Shown: positions 1 through 4,516 of the stretch, piece after piece
Numbering within the stretch: position 1 is the stretch's first letter
How the letters are laid out: each line of letters opens with the position of its first letter
Assembly: GCA_030619365.1 (NCBI GenBank)
Contig: JAUXBQ010000184.1
Location: 1 to 5,279 of the forward strand
Origin: a candidate division FCPU426 bacterium
Lineage (GTDB): Bacteria > Oederibacteriota > JAAXVQ01 > JAUVAV01
DNA: 5,279 nt
Reading direction: 5' to 3'
The notes under the pieces: model-generated
What the model saw: the letters and a program-made list of their open reading frames with translations, nothing else
Databases searched by the model: none
Told to the model about the DNA's origin: nothing
Position numbers and translations under genes: made by a program

Positions 1-5
1 GGGGT

Positions 6-49
6 AAAAATAAGTAGGGAACAGGCATGCCTGTTCCCTACTTATTTTT
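6..49. terminator. Perfect 44-bp palindrome, likely bidirectional intrinsic terminator of msrB
   Basis: Every base from 6 to 49 pairs with its mirror about the centre 27/28, and the mismatch begins at 5/50. As RNA this gives a stem of about 20 bp (TAAGTAGGGAACAGG and its complement) around a CATG loop. The stem has A-tracts on the left arm and T-tracts on the right, so both strands read hairpin-then-U-run. On the minus strand the hairpin begins inside the last codons of msrB and includes its TAA stop, which is the expected place for its terminator. The symmetry would also stop a convergent gene arriving from the left, but that side is outside the window. The GTAG at the foot of the stem also resembles REP-type repeats; one copy cannot settle this. 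Confidence 0.8.
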
Positions 50-587
50 TCATGAACGTCAAGGCGAGGGAATTGATGCAGAAGCGCTTTCCCGTGGGCT
101 TGGGCCCGTCTGGAAACACATGGCCCAGGTGAGCCCCGCAACGGCTGCAGATCACTTCGGTTCGGGTCTGGCCCTGGGAGTTATCCGGCGCGGTCTTGAT
201 ATTGGCCAACGCAATCGGCTGCCAATAGCTCGGCCAGCCAGTGCCCGAATCATACTTGGCCGTGGAACTGAACAAATCCTGGCCACAACCCACACAGCGG
301 TATATACCCGACGCGTGGCTTTTTAAAAAAGCACCGGAACCCGCGGGCTCGGTGCCCTTTTGACGTATAATCCGGAACTGCTCGGGCGTCAGGACCGCTT
401 TCCATTCGGCCTCGGTTTTATCCACCCGGGACACCATAACCATGCCTTTCTGTTCCTCTGAGTACACTTTGATTTTTTGCCCGGTGGCCTCGGAAGTTGC
501 AGCCAGGGCCGGCGGCGAAAGATGAAAGCCGCTGACACTCGCGGACAGAAAAAGCGAAACCATCAAGGTCAACGCACGGGAGCGCAT
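42..587 (-). CDS. msrB: Exported peptide-methionine (R)-S-oxide reductase MsrB
   Basis: This enzyme reduces the R-epimer of methionine sulfoxide in oxidised proteins back to methionine. The 181-residue product has a Sec signal peptide (basic MRSR, hydrophobic core about 5-22, probable cut after ALA near residue 29), so it should act in the periplasm. No lipobox Cys is present. The SelR/MsrB domain fills about residues 57-178. It has two zinc CxxC pairs (C98/C101 and C147/C150), GTGWPS at 115-120, HLGHVF at 153-158 and the catalytic Cys C170 in RFCINS. These five are the only cysteines in the mature protein, so no separate resolving Cys is evident and an external thiol donor is likely. The ATG at 587 was chosen over the one at 593 and the long upstream extension because AGGGGG at 595-600 sits 7 nt from it and only 1 nt from 593. 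It lies downstream of the GyrI-like gene, probably co-transcribed. Confidence 0.93.
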   Translation of the reverse strand: MRSRALTLMVSLFLSASVSGFHLSPPALAATSEATGQKIKVYSEEQKGMVMVSRVDKTEAEWKAVLTPEQFRIIRQKGTEPAGSGAFLKSHASGIYRCVGCGQDLFSSTAKYDSGTGWPSYWQPIALANIKTAPDNSQGQTRTEVICSRCGAHLGHVFPDGPKPTGKRFCINSLALTFMKK

Positions 588-594
588 GCCCATT

Positions 595-600
595 CCCCCT
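595..600 (-). promoter_or_regulatory. Shine-Dalgarno site deciding the msrB start
   Basis: On the minus strand AGGGGG is followed by A-ATG-GGC-ATG. The second ATG (587) has a 7-nt spacer, while the first (593) has 1 nt, which is too close for efficient initiation. The next upstream start candidates would place about 29 polar residues before the signal peptide. Confidence 0.65.
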
Positions 601-623
601 TTGTCATTACTTCCTCGGTTTTT

Positions 624-648
624 GTGCGGACGAACCTTCCCCCCGCAC
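624..648 (-). other. Intergenic hairpin between the GyrI-like gene and msrB
   Basis: GTGCGG (624-629) and CCGCAC (643-648) form a 6-bp GC-rich stem with a 13-nt loop in the 74-bp gap. On the transcribed (minus) strand it is followed by AAAAACC and not by a U-run, so it is not an intrinsic terminator. It could be an mRNA-processing or stability element, or chance. Confidence 0.3.
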
Positions 649-661
649 CGGCTCCCATATT

Positions 662-1246
662 CTACCTTACTGGAATCCAATGTTCCACATATCTTCTGCC
701 CTGAAAGTCGATTTTCACTTCAAAGCGCTCGGACTCGGCCGGCCGCAACCCTCCGGGACGCAGCGCTTTTTCCGCCGCCCGGTAGGCCTTGTTCCCGGAG
801 AAATTGCCCGCGCCCCTGACCCGTACCACCAGGCGCCGGCCGGGCGCCAGACGTTCGATGCGGATCGGCTCGGGAAGCCCCCGGATCGCGTACCCCAGGG
901 GCAACAGGTATCCCACCTGGCAATGAACGTTGATCGGCCGCATGAGCAAGGGGGTTTTAGAAAAAATGGTGATTGGCCGGCCGCCCTCCAGGCCCAGTTC
1001 CGCCAGAGCTCCCCGGATCGACTTCCGCTTTTTCTCCAGACCCCATAGTGTGCCTTGATAATCCACCACAGCCGTGGTGACCTCGGGCAAGTCGGCCGGT
1101 GCAATGACTTCAATTCCGGTAAAAGGACTGGAAACAAAAAGGTATATCCCGCCGCCCAAAAAGAGCAGCGCCAAAATACCGACCGCCCACAGGACAATCC
1201 GGGGCGGCCCCTCGTTCTGATCAAACAAATTAGGGTCGTTTCTCAT
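662..1246 (-). CDS. Membrane-anchored GyrI-like (AraC effector-binding-type) domain protein
   Basis: This is a 194-residue protein with a short polar N-terminus, one transmembrane segment (about 17-38, IVLWAVGILALLFLGGG...) and a soluble domain from about residue 45. The domain reads as the two-fold repeat typical of GyrI-like folds. The first unit runs about 58-113: VVDYQG, helix, then RPITIFSKTP. The second runs about 128-194: RIERLAPGRRLVVRVRGAG, helix AYRAAEKAL, GLRP, FEVK, ending HWIPVR. Family members bind small hydrophobic or cationic ligands, or gyrase in the case of GyrI. No DNA-binding domain is present here. The basic residues before the membrane segment favour an N-in topology, placing the domain in the periplasm beside the exported MsrB encoded next. 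The start ATG has GGGAG 8 nt upstream (1255-1259). The ligand is unknown. The family call rests on pattern reading; the membrane anchor is clear. Confidence 0.6.
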   Translation of the reverse strand: MRNDPNLFDQNEGPPRIVLWAVGILALLFLGGGIYLFVSSPFTGIEVIAPADLPEVTTAVVDYQGTLWGLEKKRKSIRGALAELGLEGGRPITIFSKTPLLMRPINVHCQVGYLLPLGYAIRGLPEPIRIERLAPGRRLVVRVRGAGNFSGNKAYRAAEKALRPGGLRPAESERFEVKIDFQGRRYVEHWIPVR

Positions 1247-1318
1247 AACAGCTTCTCCCGTCCCAATTCACAGGTTACCCGGATATTTTCCACAGCTTCC
1301 CAACATTTCCATTTAATA

Positions 1319-1334
1319 AATCCAACCCTGGATT
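1319..1334 (-). terminator. Weak hairpin after the nitroreductase gene
   Basis: AATCCA (1319-1324) and TGGATT (1329-1334) form a 6-bp stem with a 4-nt loop, about 20 bp past the nitroreductase stop on the minus strand. It is followed by TATTAAAT, only a poor U-run, so termination would be leaky at best. A second overlapping inverted repeat, GATTCG (1331-1336) with CGAATC (1350-1355), covers the stop codon itself and competes for the same bases. Confidence 0.25.
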
Positions 1335-1353
1335 CGTGATCCCCTCGGGCGAA

Positions 1354-1980
1354 TCAGGCCTTCCCGTCCTTTTCCGGCGCGAACGCAAAGCGTCCCTCGG
1401 CCCAGAGCTCGGACAAGGGCCGCCGGTCATTCGGCTGCTCCAGGGCTTGCAGTTCCGGCAAAAGCTGGGCCACCGGTCCCCGGTAGCCCAGGGCCACCAC
1501 CGCGTGAATTCCCCATGCTTCCGGCACGCCAAATTGTTCCCGGATCTTTTGCTGGGAAAAGCCGCCCATGGCATGAGCGATCAGGCCCCGGGAATTCGCT
1601 TCCAGGGCCAGGTAGCCCCAGGCCGTGCCGGCGTCAAATCCGTTCCAGCGATTGGGGCGGCCGTTCAGCGCGAAATCGGGAGCGGAAATCACGGCGATCA
1701 GCATTGGCGCCCGGTCCGCCCAGGACCGGTTTTTTTCGGCCAGGCACTCACGCATGCGGTCCAGGTCCGGCTTTGTGCGCGCCACGATAAACCGCCAGGG
1801 CTGCTCATTAAAGCAGGAGGGCGCCCAGCGGGCGGCCTCCAGGATTGCCAGCAATTCCTTCTCCAAGACCGATTGCTCCGCGAATGAACGCGGGGACCAC
1901 CGGTTCAATATGAGCGGCTGGACCGCCAGTTCGCTGGCGCGCGTGGCCTCGATTTCCTTATCCAATTGGTAATCAGACAT
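1354..1980 (-). CDS. Nitroreductase-family FMN-dependent oxidoreductase
   Basis: This family uses FMN and NAD(P)H to reduce nitro compounds, quinones, enals or similar substrates in the cytoplasm. The real substrate cannot be told from sequence. The 208-residue length is normal for a family subunit, which usually works as a homodimer. Landmarks are RWSPRSF at 27-33 (FMN-phosphate Arg/Ser motif), AARWAPSCFNEQPWRF at 49-64 (the family's S..N.QPW flavin-site block), PMLIAV at 92-97, the helix GTAWGYLALEANSRGL at 118-133, and VVALGYRG at 161-168 near the C-terminus. The start was set at MSDYQL because AAGGAGGG at 1989-1996 lies 8 nt upstream; the open frame to 2208 reads as low-complexity, family-unlike sequence. 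It is divergent from the HD-domain gene and is the likely first gene of the leftward group. Confidence 0.9.
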   Translation of the reverse strand: MSDYQLDKEIEATRASELAVQPLILNRWSPRSFAEQSVLEKELLAILEAARWAPSCFNEQPWRFIVARTKPDLDRMRECLAEKNRSWADRAPMLIAVISAPDFALNGRPNRWNGFDAGTAWGYLALEANSRGLIAHAMGGFSQQKIREQFGVPEAWGIHAVVALGYRGPVAQLLPELQALEQPNDRRPLSELWAEGRFAFAPEKDGKA

Positions 1981-1988
1981 GCCGCGGA

Positions 1989-1996
1989 CCCTCCTT
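1989..1996 (-). promoter_or_regulatory. Strong Shine-Dalgarno site fixing the nitroreductase start
   Basis: AAGGAGGG on the minus strand lies 8 nt before the ATG at 1980. This near-perfect anti-16S match rules out the 76-residue upstream extension of the same open frame. Confidence 0.85.
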
Positions 1997-2100
1997 GGTC
2001 TTTTCCCTTCAGACCCTGTTAGTGAAATCCGGTTCTGCTTCCCCGCAGGCGGCCGATCGACGTTGCCGGAGTGAAACGACAGGCGTGACCTTGTTTTAAC

Positions 2101-2143
2101 ATACTTTGTATCCCGGGAAAACGGAAAATGATTCATTTCCCGG
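2101..2143. promoter_or_regulatory. Cluster of inverted repeats in the divergent spacer, candidate operator
   Basis: Three dyads are packed here: ATAC-TTT-GTAT (2101-2111); CCGGGAAA (2113-2120) paired with TTTCCCGG (2136-2143); and, inside its loop, AAATGA-T-TCATTT (2126-2138), a perfect 13-bp dyad. They sit between the two divergent genes (starts at 1980 and 2224), where a shared regulator would bind. No convincing -35/-10 pair was found around them, so the operator role is an inference from position and symmetry only. Confidence 0.35.
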
Positions 2144-2209
2144 CCAATTCGGATTTTTTCTTGCCAGCCTGTTTTGCTTCTGTCATGATGTGCAACAGCA
2201 AAACCCACC

Positions 2210-2214
2210 GGAGG
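2210..2214 (+). promoter_or_regulatory. Shine-Dalgarno site deciding the HD-protein start
   Basis: GGAGG lies 9 nt before the ATG at 2224. The in-frame GTG at 2218 has only 3 nt of spacing, and the upstream ATG at 2128 lies inside the dyad cluster without such a site. Confidence 0.7.
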
Positions 2215-2223
2215 CCCGTGCGC

Positions 2224-3438
2224 ATGATCACGAAAGATTTATTGCTCAAGTTGTTTGACGCGGCCTACATGCTGCGCTGGAACGACAAGGTCCGGCCCGT
2301 GGATCTTATCGAACTGGACAAGCAGGCCCATAAGCTGGTCATCGCCTATGTCCTGGGAAAATCCGAGGAAAACGAGCCCGGATTTGACTGGCTGGAAATC
2401 ATCGAGGCCGGCATTTTCGAACTATTGCAGCGCATCGTGGTCACGGACATCAAACCACCGATTTTTCATAAGATCAAGGCGGACGCCAAAAAATATCAAT
2501 TGCTGAACAAGTGGGTCTATCAGGAACTGGAGCCCGTGCTCCAGCCCCTGGGGCCTGATTTTCGCGAACGGTTTCAGGCGCATTTTCACAGCCCCCATGA
2601 AAACATCAACAGCCGGATTCTGAATGCCGCCCACTTCTATGCCACCAAATGGGAATTCGACATCATTAAAAAAGCCAATCCCACCAGCTACGACATCGAG
2701 GACATCGAAAAAGACCTGGCCGCCAAGCAGGAAAAATACCACGACCTGCGGGGAATCAAAGCCCTGGCCGCTGAAGCCAGCCTGCCGGAAAAGGATAAAA
2801 GTCATACGCGCTTCATCAACCTGTGCGGCGAACTCCGTTTCCAGATCCGCTGGTCCAACCTGCACCGCATCCCAAAAACCTCGGTGATGGGCCACATGCT
2901 GTTTGTGGCTCTGCTGGCGTACCTGTTCTCCCTGGAACTGAACGCCTGTCCGCGCCGCCGCATTAATAATTTTTTCACAGGATTATTCCACGACCTCCCG
3001 GAAGTGCTGACCCGGGACATCATTTCCCCGGTTAAGCGCTCGGTGGAAGGCTTGAGCGAGTTGATCAAGGAGTACGAGGCGGAATTGATGGAAAAGGAAG
3101 TCTACAGCCTGCTGCCTTTGGCCTGGCACGCGGAAATGAAAATGTATACCGAGCACGAATTCTCCACCCTGGTCGTCCTGAACGGCAAAAAACAGTCGGC
3201 AACCAGCGAGGAGATTAACGCGAAGTACAACGAGGACAAGTTCCAGCCCCGCGACGGCACGCTCATTAAAGCCGCGGATGAAATGGCCGCTTTTCTCGAG
3301 GCCCACGTGGCCATCAGCAATGGCAGCGCCAGCCAGGATCTCATGAACGCCCAGCGCAAGATCAAGTACCGCTACCAGCGGGAGCTCCCCCTGATCGGCG
3401 GCCTTGATTTCGGCAAATTATATTTCGATTTTGATTAG
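2224..3438 (+). CDS. HD-domain metal-dependent phosphohydrolase, YfbR-like, with N-terminal pseudo-HD repeat
   Basis: This is a 404-residue soluble protein. The C-terminal half matches the YfbR/HD_3 pattern: RW at 209-210, H224 (MGHMLFVALLAYL), FHDLPEVLTRDIISPVK at 255-271 with the H256-D257 pair, and D352 in KAADEMAAFLEA. Together these give a complete H...HD...D metal site. E. coli YfbR removes phosphate from deoxynucleoside 5'-monophosphates; a related phosphohydrolase role is inferred and the substrate is unproven. The N-terminal half repeats the landmarks: RW at 18-19, H36, GIFELLQRIVVTDIKPPI at 63-80, and NAAH at 134-137. EL replaces HD and His replaces the last Asp, so this half is probably non-catalytic. 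YfbR itself is about 200 residues, so double length agrees with a duplication. The central segment 155-195 is charged and helical. The gene has its own start region, divergent from the nitroreductase gene, and no obvious partner. Confidence 0.85.
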   Translation: MITKDLLLKLFDAAYMLRWNDKVRPVDLIELDKQAHKLVIAYVLGKSEENEPGFDWLEIIEAGIFELLQRIVVTDIKPPIFHKIKADAKKYQLLNKWVYQELEPVLQPLGPDFRERFQAHFHSPHENINSRILNAAHFYATKWEFDIIKKANPTSYDIEDIEKDLAAKQEKYHDLRGIKALAAEASLPEKDKSHTRFINLCGELRFQIRWSNLHRIPKTSVMGHMLFVALLAYLFSLELNACPRRRINNFFTGLFHDLPEVLTRDIISPVKRSVEGLSELIKEYEAELMEKEVYSLLPLAWHAEMKMYTEHEFSTLVVLNGKKQSATSEEINAKYNEDKFQPRDGTLIKAADEMAAFLEAHVAISNGSASQDLMNAQRKIKYRYQRELPLIGGLDFGKLYFDFD

Positions 3439-3444
3439 ATTTTT

Positions 3445-3465
3445 CCGGCTCGCGGCGTTTTTTTT
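3445..3465 (+). terminator. Weak intrinsic terminator candidate after the HD gene
   Basis: CCG (3445-3447) can pair with CGG (3453-3455), or GCT with GGC inside it, directly before a run of eight T (3458-3465), beginning 7 nt past the stop codon. The T-run is good but the stem is only 3 bp. The AT-rich repeat at 3490-3510 with its own T-run is a second candidate. Confidence 0.3.
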
Positions 3466-3576
3466 CTCCCTGCCACCCCCGTAAAACATTTAATTACTTT
3501 TTTGAATTAATTTTTTTTCTAAACTTCTTATTTGTAATAATATACTACCCCCGCCATGCCCAACCATCCAAGTGAT

Positions 3577-3606
3577 TTGACAAAAACCCCATTTTTTCTA
3601 AATAAT
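3577..3606 (+). promoter_or_regulatory. Candidate sigma-70 promoter for the porin-like/amt unit
   Basis: There is a perfect -35 TTGACA (3577-3582), an 18-bp spacer, and -10 AATAAT (3601-3606, five of six consensus bases). The predicted start is near 3613, upstream of the sigma-54 core, so transcripts from here would run through it. This would give basal expression independent of nitrogen status. Confidence 0.45.
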
Positions 3607-3622
3607 CCCCTCCTCGGTTTTT

Positions 3623-3640
3623 TTGGCACGGATCGTGCTT
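3623..3640 (+). promoter_or_regulatory. Sigma-54 (RpoN) promoter
   Basis: TTGGCACG-GATCG-TGCTT matches the sigma-54 consensus TGGCACG-N4-TTGCW with one mismatch (G at 3635). The invariant GG (3625-3626) and GC (3637-3638) are separated by exactly 10 bp. The predicted start is near 3650, giving a leader of about 92 nt before the porin-like gene. Sigma-54 promoters need an enhancer-binding ATPase; the ammonium transporter downstream points to an NtrC-like one. The activator site itself was not identified. Confidence 0.85.
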
Positions 3641-3741
3641 GTTCCTAACGTAACTGCATGGCGATAAAGGGGGGGATCTATATTATTAAACGCCTGTTAC
3701 TGCTGGTATAACTACAGACTATTTGTCAAGGAGGAGTAAAA

Positions 3742-4500
3742 ATGAAAAAGAATTTATTGAAAAAAACAATCGCAGTTTTCGCAGTTTTTTGTATGACCGG
3801 CCTTTCTTCCGGCCCGCTCTGGGCGGCTGACGTCGCCTTGGATGTCCCGATCGTCAGCAAGTATGTTTGGCGCGGCCTGGAAGCTAATACCGATCTGGTC
3901 CTGCAACCTTCATTGACCGTGGACACGGCTTACGGACTGAGTTTCAATCTTTGGGGCAACATGGATGTAACCGGATTCGGCGAGGAAGCCGGATATGGCA
4001 ACCGTTCCGGCGAATTTACTGAACTGGATTTAACCGGATCCTATACGTATGCTATTAGCCCGGTATCTTTAACCGGCGGCATCATCTCCTACATCTTCCC
4101 TGGTCTGGGCGCCACCACTCACGAATTGTTCCTGAGTGCGGGCGCGGATGTCATTGCGAGCCCGTCGCTGACCTGGTACTCGGATGTTGACGAAATCAAG
4201 GGCTCGTACTTTTTGCTGAGCGTGGGTCATGGTTTCGGCCTGGAAGCCGGCCCTTTGACCGGCGTGGACGTGGGCCTCTCGGCCGGATATGGCAGCGGTT
4301 CTTACAACCGGGGTTATTTCGGCCTGGATAAAGCCGCTCCGGTGGATCTCGTGGTCTCCCTGGGCCTGCCCATGACCTTCGGGCCGGTTAGCGTGACGCC
4401 GTCGGCCTTCTACAGTTATTTAATAGACAGCGAAATCAGTGATGCCCTGGGTGAGAGCGGCTATTTCGTCGCTTCGCTGACCCTCGGGCTCACACTCTAG
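3742..4500 (+). CDS. Outer-membrane beta-barrel protein, Gcw_chp/TorF-like putative porin
   Basis: This is a 252-residue protein with a clear Sec signal peptide (MKKNLLKK, core 9-23, cut near LWA|AD at 28). The mature part (about 224 residues) is made of alternating polar and hydrophobic residues with many Gly, Tyr and Ser, as in amphipathic transmembrane strands. Examples are LSFNLWGNMDV at 66-76, YFLLSVGHGFGLEAG at 156-170, VDVGLSAGYGSGSY at 175-188 and a final strand YFVASLTLGLTL. It begins with SKYVWRG at 39-45, followed by LQPSL, as in the Gcw_chp/TorF-like family (typically 'sqYrfRG'). Cysteine is absent after cleavage. The ATG has AAGGAGG 7 nt upstream. It is followed 16 bp later by an ammonium transporter and preceded by a sigma-54 promoter, so it probably serves nitrogen uptake across the outer membrane. 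The ligand is unknown; it could also be structural. Confidence 0.75.
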   Translation: MKKNLLKKTIAVFAVFCMTGLSSGPLWAADVALDVPIVSKYVWRGLEANTDLVLQPSLTVDTAYGLSFNLWGNMDVTGFGEEAGYGNRSGEFTELDLTGSYTYAISPVSLTGGIISYIFPGLGATTHELFLSAGADVIASPSLTWYSDVDEIKGSYFLLSVGHGFGLEAGPLTGVDVGLSAGYGSGSYNRGYFGLDKAAPVDLVVSLGLPMTFGPVSVTPSAFYSYLIDSEISDALGESGYFVASLTLGLTL

Positions 4501-4516
4501 ACTGGGGGTGTTGAAA

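Larger units (their letters stand above)
3439..3741. other. 303-bp non-coding regulatory spacer
   Basis: No gene was found. In order it holds a weak terminator for the HD gene, an AT-rich stretch (about 3484-3546) with the inverted repeat TTAATT (3490-3495)/AATTAA (3505-3510) followed by eight T, a candidate sigma-70 promoter, a sigma-54 promoter, and a leader of about 92 nt ending in a strong ribosome site (AAGGAGG, 3728-3734). I looked for an NtrC-type GCAC...GTGC enhancer upstream of the sigma-54 site and did not find a convincing one. Confidence 0.8.

Noticed and set aside
680..1048. 122-codon plus-strand open frame
   Set aside because: It is antisense to the GyrI-like gene and reads as a shadow with no domain or start signal.
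1336..1887. 183-codon open frame on the plus strand
   Set aside because: It lies wholly antisense to the well-supported nitroreductase, is Arg/Gly/Pro-rich with no family pattern, and has no good ribosome site.
1981..2208. N-terminal extension of the nitroreductase to 2208
   Set aside because: The extra 76 residues do not resemble the family, and a near-perfect ribosome site supports the ATG at 1980. The region is better read as a divergent promoter spacer.
2422..2895. 157-codon minus-strand open frame
   Set aside because: It is antisense to the HD-domain gene; its composition (Val/Phe/Gly-rich) mirrors the complementary codons and no motif is visible.
3658..3711. 17-codon open frame in the leader after the sigma-54 promoter
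   Set aside because: It starts with ATG and encodes a short hydrophobic peptide, but has no ribosome site and would begin only about 8 nt from the predicted transcript start. It is probably chance.
3650..3741. Possible riboswitch or structured leader
   Set aside because: Only GTAAC (3650-3654) with GTTAC (3696-3700) across a 41-nt loop was found, with no known aptamer pattern.
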